Shown in pieces: positions 1 to 5,449 of a DNA stretch of 5,449 bases. Made by a program: the position numbers and the translations under genes. The DNA lies in NCBI GenBank assembly GCA_025455445.1, contig JALOMN010000144.1, forward strand, positions 1 through 5,449. Reading direction: 5' to 3'. The number at the start of each line of letters is the position of its first letter. Position 1 is the first letter of the stretch. Below the pieces are notes generated by a model. The model made no database searches. It was not told where the DNA came from and saw only the letters and a program-made list of their open reading frames with translations. The DNA is from Cyclobacteriaceae bacterium. GTDB taxonomy: Bacteria; Bacteroidota; Bacteroidia; Cytophagales; Cyclobacteriaceae.

Positions 1-357
1 TTCAGTGAAGTTTCCCCACGGCCGCACGACACCGGCATGGTTACGATGATATCACAAGACTTAACAGAATTCGCCTTGCATGTAAGAGCAATTTTAGGAT
101 TGCCAATTCCTGTGATCAGACAATTTGGTCCTTCTGCATCTTCGGTTATATTGGTTAAAGGTGATTCACAGAACATAGCATTTACTGGCATGGAACAGGC
201 TTTATCAGAGCCAGATACCCAACTTCGGTTGTTTGGCAAGCCTGAAGTGCATGGTGAACGAAGAATGGGTGTGTGTCTGGCGCGGGCAGATTCTATTGAA
301 GAGGCCAGAAAGAAAGCCAACATGGCGGCAGCCAGTATTCAATATCACTTGCTTTAA
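1..357 (+). CDS. purT: Formate-dependent phosphoribosylglycinamide formyltransferase (GAR transformylase 2), C-terminal part
   Basis: The reading frame is open from the first base and ends in TAA at 355-357, giving 118 residues of a C-terminus; the gene starts left of the window. PurT is a cytoplasmic ATP-grasp enzyme that makes formyl-GAR from GAR, formate and ATP, the third step of purine synthesis. The fragment opens with [13 protein letters not shown], which I recognise as the PurT signature around the metal- and GAR-binding residues (the Glu and Asp near 279 and 286 in E. coli PurT, from memory). It continues with [27 protein letters not shown] and [16 protein letters not shown], all close to the E. 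coli C-terminus. The related PurK has a different motif (APRPHNSGH type), so PurT is preferred. The remaining length fits a usual protein of about 390 residues, so the C-terminus appears intact. The internal ATG at 37 is not a real start because it lies inside the conserved motif. Confidence 0.95.
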   Translation, partial: FSEVSPRPHDTGMVTMISQDLTEFALHVRAILGLPIPVIRQFGPSASSVILVKGDSQNIAFTGMEQALSEPDTQLRLFGKPEVHGERRMGVCLARADSIEEARKKANMAAASIQYHLL

Positions 358-442
358 CTTTACTGGTGTTAGTTTACCTGATATTTACTTGATTATTCGA
401 AATGATGTATCTTCGTGTTGAGTTGAATGAATATCTTGAATT

Positions 443-700
443 ATGAAACGAACAGTGATACTGATTTTGATGGTGTTTGGTGTTGTACTGGCGGCAAGCG
501 CGCAAAGCAGCAAGCCCTATAAGCAAGACGAAACAAGAATGACACAGGAACAGCGTATGGTACAACAAAATGCCAAACGTAAAGATGGTGGTCGAAGTGC
601 GGATGTCTCTAAAAAAGTGAAACGTGCCAACAAAGCTGATAAGAAGGCCCGCAAACAAAAGGCACCCAAACCTCCGAAGAAGCCCAAACCTAAATATTGA
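443..700 (+). CDS. Small lysine-rich predicted exported protein, unknown function
   Basis: This 85-residue protein begins with a clear signal peptide: MKR, a hydrophobic stretch TVILILMVFGVVLAA, and a likely cleavage after ASA at residue 20, before Gln21. The mature part of about 65 residues is extremely basic, with 17 Lys and 6 Arg against 6 Asp/Glu. It is low in hydrophobic residues and ends in a proline/lysine tail (KAPKPPKKPKPKY), so it is probably disordered. There is no lipobox cysteine and no recognisable domain. It starts 85 bases after purT on the same strand and converges on the HU gene, with a shared terminator hairpin just behind its stop. Basic exported proteins like this could bind acidic surface polymers or nucleic acid, but that is only a guess. 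The ATG at 443 is chosen because it puts the signal peptide exactly at the N-terminus; no strong Shine-Dalgarno precedes it. The signal peptide and high Lys content argue that this is a real gene. Confidence 0.8.
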   Translation: MKRTVILILMVFGVVLAASAQSSKPYKQDETRMTQEQRMVQQNAKRKDGGRSADVSKKVKRANKADKKARKQKAPKPPKKPKPKY

Positions 701-720
701 TTTTTATCTGTAAAGGGTAA

Positions 721-754
721 TAAAAAAAGGAAGCACGAATGCTTCCTTTTTTTT
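721..754. terminator. Bidirectional rho-independent terminator between convergent genes
   Basis: A perfect inverted repeat: seven A's plus GGAAGCA (722-735) pair with TGCTTCC plus T's (740-753) around a CGAA loop (736-739). The G/C-containing core is GGAAGCA/TGCTTCC. It is followed by T's on the plus strand (747-754) and, by symmetry, on the minus strand (728-722). It lies 21 bases after the stop at 700 and about 35 bases past the end of the minus-strand HU gene, so it can end both transcripts. Confidence 0.93.
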
Positions 755-788
755 CAATAATCTGATCAAGCAGATTAAAGTGCTTTGA

Positions 789-1058
789 TTAAAGCTTGCC
801 TGACAATTCTTTGCTTGCTTTGAAGCGTGCCAGTTTCTTAGCCTTGATCTTAATGGTTTCACCTGTCTGAGGGTTTCTGCCTTTACGGGCAGCACGCTTA
901 GATACAGAGAAAGTTCCGAATCCTACGAGGATAAGTTTGTTGCCTGACTTCAGGGTTTTGGTAACTGCTTCCATGAAAGAAGTAAGGGCAGCACCTGCTT
1001 GTACTTTAGTGATTCCTGCGTCATCGGCAATCTTGCTAACTAATTCAGCTTTGTTCAT
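789..1058 (-). CDS. HU-family DNA-binding protein
   Basis: An 89-residue histone-like protein, the usual HU length of about 90. HU dimers bind and bend DNA with little sequence preference and help organise the nucleoid, replication and repair. The N-terminus [18 protein letters not shown] is the classic HU dimerisation helix pair. GFGTFSV (46-52) leads into the DNA-binding arm, whose tip carries the family signature GRNPQTGE (60-67) with the intercalating proline at residue 63. The C-terminus [16 protein letters not shown] matches the closing strand and helix of the family. The start is ATG at 1058-1056. The frame can be extended upstream to a TTG at 1121, but that extension overlaps the promoter and adds residues foreign to HU. 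The gene is transcribed alone, divergent from the 1267 gene and convergent with the 443 gene. HU and IHF subunits share this fold; sequence and isolated context favour HU, and Bacteroidota often carry several paralogues, so no specific symbol is given. Confidence 0.97.
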   Translation of the reverse strand: MNKAELVSKIADDAGITKVQAGAALTSFMEAVTKTLKSGNKLILVGFGTFSVSKRAARKGRNPQTGETIKIKAKKLARFKASKELSGKL

Positions 1059-1092
1059 AATTGTTTGTTGAATAAGGTTAATAACTGGGAGG

Positions 1093-1122
1093 CAAATATA
1101 GATTGTTTTTACATCTAACAAA
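1093..1122 (-). promoter_or_regulatory. Bacteroidota-type promoter of the HU gene
   Basis: Read on the minus strand, TATATTTG (1100-1093) matches the Bacteroidota -7 consensus TAnnTTTG perfectly. TTTG (1122-1119) lies 18 bases upstream as the -33 element, slightly short of the usual 19-21. Transcription would start near 1085-1088, leaving a 5' leader of about 27-30 bases that is AT-rich with no Shine-Dalgarno, as is normal for the phylum. The consensus is established for Bacteroides and Flavobacterium; its use here is inferred. Confidence 0.72.
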
Positions 1123-1266
1123 TTTTTTGGGCATGATATTTACAATTTAGTAATTTCTGAAAACGCAATACTGATAAGGGTTTGCGTGAATATAGTTGCA
1201 CTAAGTTGTGAATGTGTATGTGTATTTATAACTTGAAACAATTTGGTATAAACTGTTAATTCTGAA

Positions 1267-1743
1267 ATGATTAAAGCACTGATAATTCTTCTCTTTCCCC
1301 TGTGTTTACTAGTGCAGGATGTACCGTACAAGGCATCTGATGAGTATGAGATCACCATTGATTATAAATTTGAAGAGCGCCCAGCCATTGACCGCACCCG
1401 CGTTGATTACAGCGAAGCGACTGACGAACGCAATCGCAAAGCCATCTCCGGACCGCTGCCATACCTGAAGATCAACATTAAGTTGTTAAAGCTTAGTAGC
1501 GAAGAACTTAAGTTGCGGATGACCGATTCAAATGGAAGATTGCTGTTTAGTCGTAAAGCCACCGTAGGCACCATGCTCACGCTGGATATTGGATTTATTG
1601 ATGATGTAAAGGACCAAATCACTCCGAACAACTATACCCTCACAATCTTTAGCGATTCAAAAAAACCAGTGAGTCGCATCTACATGGAAATCCTTGAAGA
1701 TGGTACCTTTCTCGTGAATGCAGAGAAGAGAGGAAAGTTTTAA
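1267..1743 (+). CDS. Predicted exported protein of unknown function
   Basis: I do not recognise a family for this 158-residue protein. It opens with a hydrophobic segment (MIKALIILLFPLCLLV, residues 1-16) that looks like a signal peptide. The cysteine at 13 does not sit in a proper lipobox, so lipoprotein status is unlikely, and the cleavage site is unclear. The mature region begins with an acidic stretch (SDEYEITIDYKFEERP) and contains alternating hydrophobic strands (LPYLKINIKLLKL, LRMTDSNGRLLFSRK, TMLTLDIGFIDD, NYTLTIFSD, RIYMEILEDGTFLVN). This suggests a single beta-sandwich domain in the periplasm or on the cell surface. No type IX secretion tail is visible. ATG at 1267 starts right at the hydrophobic segment. 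The gene lies 80 bases before the PIG-L deacetylase on the same strand with no obvious terminator between, so they may be co-transcribed, though a functional link is not shown. Confidence 0.85.
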   Translation: MIKALIILLFPLCLLVQDVPYKASDEYEITIDYKFEERPAIDRTRVDYSEATDERNRKAISGPLPYLKINIKLLKLSSEELKLRMTDSNGRLLFSRKATVGTMLTLDIGFIDDVKDQITPNNYTLTIFSDSKKPVSRIYMEILEDGTFLVNAEKRGKF

Positions 1744-1823
1744 ACACACCTTTTACCGCTGCATAGATAGTACTTACTTAGTGAAATTATTTTTTGTTAC
1801 TTACCGCTTTTAATGCGAATTGT

Positions 1824-4340
1824 ATGCGGACTTTTTTCTTATGGATAGTATTGTGTTTGATCGCGTTTGCCGGATATGCCCAGCATCAGCCCTCAGCAGC
1901 TGAAATTAAGCTAAAGCTGAAGAAGCTTAATGTATTGGGTTCGGTGTTGTATGTGGCAGCTCACCCCGATGATGAAAATACAAGGGCCATCGCTTACCTC
2001 GCAAATGATAAACTGGCTACTACTGCCTATTTATCAATGACGCGCGGAGATGGTGGTCAGAACCTGATCGGTCCTGAAATACGCGATTTGTTGGGACTTA
2101 TCCGTACACAAGAATTGCTGGCTGCGCGCAGAATTGACGGGGGAGAACAATACTTTACAAGAGCCAATGATTTTGGGTTTTCAAAAAATTACCAGGAGAC
2201 TCTTAAAATCTGGAATAAGGAAGAAATTCTTTCTGATGTAGTGCGCGTGATACGTGAATTTAAACCAGACGTTATTCTTACTCGCTTTCCGCCTGATGAA
2301 CGTGCCGGCCATGGCCATCATACTTCGTCTGCAATTTTAGCACAGGAAGCTTTTGATATTTGTAATGACGCCAGTGTATTTCCCGATCAGGTAAAAGAAT
2401 TTGGTACCTGGAAAGTGAGTGCACTCTACACCAATACCGGCCGATGGTGGAATACTACCATCAATGAAAATACACCTGGTATTGTATCGATGAATGTGGG
2501 TACTTACAATACGTTGCTGGGCAAATCCTATTCAGAGATTGCTGCTGAGAGTCGCACGCAGCATAAGAGCCAGGGCTTTGGCTCACCGGGCCGAAGAGGC
2601 GATGCGCTTGAGTTCTTTGAATTTGTGAAAGGTGATAGAGCGCAGAAGGATATCATGGAAAATATTAACACTTCATGGACCAGAGTAAACGGTGGTGAAA
2701 AAATACAACCCCTGGTAGAGAAGGCAATTAAAGAGTATAATGAAGAAAACCCATCGGCTTCTGTGCCACTGTTATTGCAGATTCGCACGCAGATTGCAGC
2801 ACTTGAAAACTCTGTATGGCGATCACGTAAGTTGAAAGAAACAGAACAGTTAATAAAAGATTGCCTTGGCTTATATGCCGATGCCGTGGCCAATTTCTAT
2901 TGGGCTTCACCTGGTCAAATGGTTACAATTAATTTTGAGTTAATCAATCGATCGGGCATAGAGGTATCGTTCCAACAACTTAGTTCGGCCGATCTCAATT
3001 ATGATTCTACCTTTTCGCTTCCGCTGAAGAGCAATCAGCTTATTACATTTAAAACTAACCGCCTTATACGCAATGACAAACCATATTCATCACCTTATTG
3101 GTTGAAAGAAAAGCATACACAAGGGTTGTTTACGGTGAATGATAAAAGTCTGATTGGTAAGCCAGAGAATGATCCGGCAATCGTTATCCGGGCAAAAATA
3201 AACGTGCAAGGTGAGGAGTTACGGTTGTCTATTCCGCTTATCTACAAATGGACTGATCCTGTGAAAGGTGAACTGTCGCGACCTTTTGAAGTGGTGCCCG
3301 ATCTCTTTATAAACTTCACTCAGCCTGTTTACCTGTTTGGTGATAATGCTCCGCGTTCAGTAAGTGTGTTGGTAAAGTCTGCCACCCGTAAATCCCGCAA
3401 GGGTGAGCTTACACTCGCGTTGCCTGCAGGTTGGAGAGCAGAACCTGCCATGCATCCTTTTGAAATGAAGGCACAAGGCGAAGAGCAGACATTTCAATTT
3501 ATGGTTTATCCGGGTAGTCAGGAGTTTGATGGTTATATCAATGCCATTGCCAGTTCACAAGGTCAGCAGTTTTCGAATTCGCTCCTTACAATTCAATACG
3601 ATCATATTCCAACACAAACACTTTTACCTCCCTCGCAGGCAAAGGCAGTGCGTGTAAATCTGAAAAAGGAAGGCTCTTCTATTGGTTACATCCGCGGTGC
3701 CGGTGATGAAATTCCGGGCAGCCTTCGAAACCTGGGTTACGAAGTGTGGGAAATGAAAAACGAAGAAGTCACGGCCAGCAATCTTAAAAGAGTGGATGCA
3801 GTGGTATTAGGTGTGCGTGCATTGAATACCAACGAGCGTATCCGTTTTCTGATGCCGGAGTTATTGAACTATGTCAAATCAGGGGGCACACTCATTGTGC
3901 AATACAATACGAATGGTGACCTTGAAATTGACCGTGATAAATTTTCCCCCTTTCCGCTAACGCTTTCGCGCGATCGCGTGACGGAAGAAGATAGTGAAGT
4001 AAAAATTCTGAAGCCTGAACATCCTGTCCTGAACTTCCCGAACAAAATCACGGCAAAAGATTTTGAAGGCTGGGTGCAAGAGCGGGGATTGTATTTTCCT
4101 TCAACATGGGATGCGCAATACGATGCATTATTATCCATGCATGATACTGGTGAGCCTGACAGAAATGGAAGTTTGTTGATAGCAAAATACGGAGAAGGAC
4201 ATTATGTATATACAGGCTTGTCATTCTTCCGTGAGTTGCCCGAAGGAGTTATCGGTGCGTATAAACTGTTTGCTAATCTTGTTTCATTGAGTAAAGTTAA
4301 GGGCCCGGTTCCCACGAAAGTGAAAACAAAAAAAAGATGA
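1824..4340 (+). CDS. Large exported PIG-L/LmbE-family N-deacetylase with C-terminal GATase-like domain
   Basis: An 838-residue multidomain protein with a signal peptide (RTFFLWIVLCLIAFAGYA, cleavage near Ala19/Gln20), so it acts outside the cytoplasm. Residues about 35-300 form a PIG-L (LmbE-like) zinc deacetylase domain. AAHPDDEN (45-52) gives zinc ligands His47 and Asp50 and the general base Asp49; TRGDGGQN is at 73-80; HGHH (163-166) supplies the HxxH with the third ligand His166. The family removes acetyl groups from N-acetylglucosamine-type compounds (MshB, BshB, PIG-L); the substrate here is unknown. A beta-rich region at about 490-600, with LPAGWRAEP at 533-541, resembles the NEW3/NPCBM-associated fold. 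Residues about 617-830 look like a class I glutamine amidotransferase-like fold (VDAVVLGVRALNT 657-669, SGGTLIVQYN 686-695). The protein has no cysteine after Cys347, so that domain cannot be a normal amidotransferase. ATG 1824 is preferred over TTG 1794 because the signal peptide begins there. The stop overlaps the next start (ATGA). Confidence 0.93.
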   Translation: MRTFFLWIVLCLIAFAGYAQHQPSAAEIKLKLKKLNVLGSVLYVAAHPDDENTRAIAYLANDKLATTAYLSMTRGDGGQNLIGPEIRDLLGLIRTQELLAARRIDGGEQYFTRANDFGFSKNYQETLKIWNKEEILSDVVRVIREFKPDVILTRFPPDERAGHGHHTSSAILAQEAFDICNDASVFPDQVKEFGTWKVSALYTNTGRWWNTTINENTPGIVSMNVGTYNTLLGKSYSEIAAESRTQHKSQGFGSPGRRGDALEFFEFVKGDRAQKDIMENINTSWTRVNGGEKIQPLVEKAIKEYNEENPSASVPLLLQIRTQIAALENSVWRSRKLKETEQLIKDCLGLYADAVANFYWASPGQMVTINFELINRSGIEVSFQQLSSADLNYDSTFSLPLKSNQLITFKTNRLIRNDKPYSSPYWLKEKHTQGLFTVNDKSLIGKPENDPAIVIRAKINVQGEELRLSIPLIYKWTDPVKGELSRPFEVVPDLFINFTQPVYLFGDNAPRSVSVLVKSATRKSRKGELTLALPAGWRAEPAMHPFEMKAQGEEQTFQFMVYPGSQEFDGYINAIASSQGQQFSNSLLTIQYDHIPTQTLLPPSQAKAVRVNLKKEGSSIGYIRGAGDEIPGSLRNLGYEVWEMKNEEVTASNLKRVDAVVLGVRALNTNERIRFLMPELLNYVKSGGTLIVQYNTNGDLEIDRDKFSPFPLTLSRDRVTEEDSEVKILKPEHPVLNFPNKITAKDFEGWVQERGLYFPSTWDAQYDALLSMHDTGEPDRNGSLLIAKYGEGHYVYTGLSFFRELPEGVIGAYKLFANLVSLSKVKGPVPTKVKTKKR
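4328..4340 (+). other. Possible -1 slippery site (A8) at the deacetylase stop
   Basis: Eight A's (4328-4335) end one base before the next ATG. In the deacetylase frame they read as A AAA AAA, a canonical X XXY YYZ heptamer, followed by AGA and the TGA stop at 4338. A -1 slip would continue AAG ATG AGC and so join the deacetylase in frame to the 39-residue membrane protein. No convincing upstream Shine-Dalgarno-like stimulator or strong downstream hairpin is visible, so the heptamer may be a chance product of a Lys-rich tail. Confidence 0.3.
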
Positions 4341-4456
4341 GCGAAGATCAAAAGCCTCCTTTATTTAATTCATGGTCGGGCTGGTACTGGGTAGTGCTTG
4401 GCGCGATGACCCTGCAGGTAATTTTATTTACGTGGCTAACCATCAGGTTTTCATGA
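4337..4456 (+). CDS. 39-residue single-span membrane protein, possible transporter accessory subunit
   Basis: A very short open frame (MSEDQKPPLFNSWSGWYW at the start) with a polar N-terminus, a Trp/Tyr-rich interface (W13, W16, Y17, W18) and one hydrophobic span at about residues 17-36, ending TIRFS. Its ATG overlaps the deacetylase stop (ATGA, 4337-4340), and its own TGA overlaps the symporter start (ATGA, 4453-4456), so all three are probably translated in a coupled way. The exact double overlap and the clean membrane-protein composition argue that it is a real gene and not spacer. I do not recognise a named family. Several SSS-family symporters are encoded next to small membrane partners (YhdT beside PanF, DUF4212 proteins), but those have more than one span. 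An accessory role for the symporter is therefore inference; a membrane anchor or partner for the deacetylase is the alternative. Confidence 0.78.
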   Translation: MSEDQKPPLFNSWSGWYWVVLGAMTLQVILFTWLTIRFS

Positions 4457-5449
4457 ACACGCTCGATTGGATTATCTTATTTGGTACGCTGATTTTCATC
4501 GTCACGTATGGCACGCTAAAAACACGCGGAGCTAAAAATATTGAAACCTATCTGAAGGGTGACAGCAAAATGAAATGGTGGATGATCGGCATCTCCATAA
4601 TGGCCACACAGGCGAGTGCGATCACATTTCTTTCCACACCCGGTCAGGCGATGGAAGACGGAATGCGTTTCATACAATTTTATTTTGGATTGCCACTTGC
4701 CATGGTCATCATTTCGGTTACCATGGTGCCCATTTATTATAGGTTGAAAGTGTATACAGCCTATGAATATCTTGAAAGTCGTTTCGACCTTAAAACCCGA
4801 ACGCTCGCAGCCGGATTGTTTTTAATTCTACGCGGCTTGTCAGCCGGAATTACACTATTTGCACCATCCATTGTATTGTCAACTATCTTAGGATGGAATA
4901 TTGTTTTCACCACTATACTCATCGGTATACTGGTGATAATTTATACCGTGTCTGGCGGCACCAATGCAGTAAGTCTTACGCAACGCCAGCAACTCGGTGT
5001 AGTAATGGGAGGAATGATATTGGCAGGCTACCTGGCCTATAGCATGTTGCCAGAACATGTAACTTTCGGAGAAACTGTGCAACTGGCTGGTGAGCTCGGT
5101 AAACTCAATATTGTTACTACAGATTTTAGCCTGAGCGACCGCTTCAATATCTGGTCGGGATTGTTTGCTTCCACGTTTTTATTTCTTTCATACTTTGGCA
5201 CAGACCAATCGCAGGTTTCGCGCTACCTGGGTGGCAAGTCTCTTACAGAAAGCCGGATGGGTTTGATATTTAATGGATTGCTGAAAATACCTATGCAGTT
5301 TGTAATCCTGTTTATTGGTGTGCTGGTGTTCGTGTTTTATCTCTTCAATCAACCTCCGGTATTTCACAATCAGACCTTGAGAAAGAAAGTTGAAAAAACC
5401 GAGCAGGCTGCAGCATTGAATGAATTGGAAAGCAGTTATACGGCTGTAT
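4453..5449 (+). CDS. Sodium:solute symporter (SSS family), N-terminal part
   Basis: The frame is open from ATG 4453 to the window edge, giving 332 residues of a protein that is usually about 500-600. SSS proteins are inner-membrane carriers of the LeuT fold that use the sodium gradient to import sugars, organic acids, vitamins or similar solutes. The sequence has TM1 at about 5-20 (DWIILFGTLIFIVTYG). The family's second helix carries the conserved ATQASAITFLSTPGQA (51-66). YEYLESRF (104-111) is the typical SSS loop before the next helix, and TVSGGTNAVSLTQRQQ (165-180) and FGTDQSQVSRYLGGKSL (248-264) are also family motifs. Several further hydrophobic spans follow. The last visible part (about 301-332) is a charged, helical loop rich in Lys and Glu (TLRKKVEKTEQAAALNELE). 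The pattern resembles the NIS/SMCT-like branch, but the substrate cannot be read from this. It overlaps the small membrane gene by 4 bases and sits in the deacetylase operon; an AGG about 6 bases before the start could help initiation. Confidence 0.94.
   Translation, partial: MNTLDWIILFGTLIFIVTYGTLKTRGAKNIETYLKGDSKMKWWMIGISIMATQASAITFLSTPGQAMEDGMRFIQFYFGLPLAMVIISVTMVPIYYRLKVYTAYEYLESRFDLKTRTLAAGLFLILRGLSAGITLFAPSIVLSTILGWNIVFTTILIGILVIIYTVSGGTNAVSLTQRQQLGVVMGGMILAGYLAYSMLPEHVTFGETVQLAGELGKLNIVTTDFSLSDRFNIWSGLFASTFLFLSYFGTDQSQVSRYLGGKSLTESRMGLIFNGLLKIPMQFVILFIGVLVFVFYLFNQPPVFHNQTLRKKVEKTEQAAALNELESSYTAV

Noticed and set aside
388..415. Possible promoter for the 443 gene (CTTG ... TATCTTCG)
   Set aside because: The -7 element has a mismatch in TTTG and the spacer is only 16 bases, shorter than the usual 19-21; too weak to list.
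374..658. Minus-strand open frame opposite the Lys-rich gene
   Set aside because: A shadow of the plus-strand gene; the product is Cys/Ser/His-rich and resembles no known protein, while the plus strand has a clean signal peptide.
1059..1121. Upstream TTG extension of the HU gene adding 21 residues
   Set aside because: The added residues do not resemble HU, the start codon is TTG, and the stretch covers the TTTG/TAnnTTTG promoter. ATG 1058 gives the canonical HU N-terminus.
1212..1223. Tandem ATGTGT hexamer repeat in the divergent intergenic region
   Set aside because: Only two copies, in low-complexity sequence; not enough to call an operator or repeat.
1140..1358. Minus-strand open frame of 72 codons in the divergent region
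   Set aside because: It overlaps the start of the 1267 gene, has no recognisable features, and its composition looks like translated AT-rich spacer.
1794..1823. TTG start ten codons upstream of the deacetylase ATG
   Set aside because: It would place polar residues ahead of a textbook signal peptide that begins exactly at ATG 1824.
2528..2893. Minus-strand open frame of 121 codons inside the deacetylase gene
   Set aside because: Antisense to a clearly coding region with no family resemblance; open by chance, as are the similar antisense frames at 3869-4138 and 4888-5082.
3969..3978. Palindrome CGCGATCGCG, containing the HIP1-like GCGATCGC octamer
   Set aside because: A single copy within coding sequence; no repetition elsewhere in the window, so it is probably incidental.

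Overview
The window looks like chromosomal DNA from a member of the Bacteroidota, probably a Cytophagales-type bacterium. The base composition is moderately AT-rich. Starts mostly lack a strong Shine-Dalgarno sequence. The HU gene has a promoter of the Bacteroidota type (TTTG / TAnnTTTG), and the secreted-enzyme and symporter genes read like members of families common in that phylum. There is no sign of mobile elements, CRISPR arrays or RNA genes.

Left part (1-1122): the 3' end of a purT-like gene for formate-dependent GAR formyltransferase (purine synthesis) enters from the left edge. It is followed by a small, very lysine-rich predicted secreted protein of unknown function. This gene runs convergently towards an HU-family DNA-binding protein gene on the minus strand. 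A long perfect hairpin with A and T tracts on its two sides lies between them and can serve as a terminator for both directions. A 208-base divergent intergenic region (1059-1266) carries the HU promoter and then leads into the plus-strand genes.

Right part (1267-5449): four plus-strand genes follow. The first is a 158-residue predicted exported protein of unknown function. After an 80-base gap comes an 838-residue exported PIG-L/LmbE-family deacetylase with extra beta-rich and GATase-like C-terminal regions. Next is a 39-residue single-span membrane protein, and then a sodium:solute symporter (SSS family) that runs off the right edge. The last three are joined by two 4-base ATGA stop/start overlaps, so they are very probably translationally coupled.

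The working interpretation is inference: a periplasmic deacetylase trims an N-acetylated compound and the symporter takes up the product or a related solute. The tiny membrane protein would be an accessory subunit of the symporter or a membrane partner of the deacetylase. The most unusual detail is an A8 run forming a -1 slippery heptamer just before the deacetylase stop codon. A -1 slip there would fuse the deacetylase directly to the 39-residue membrane segment.
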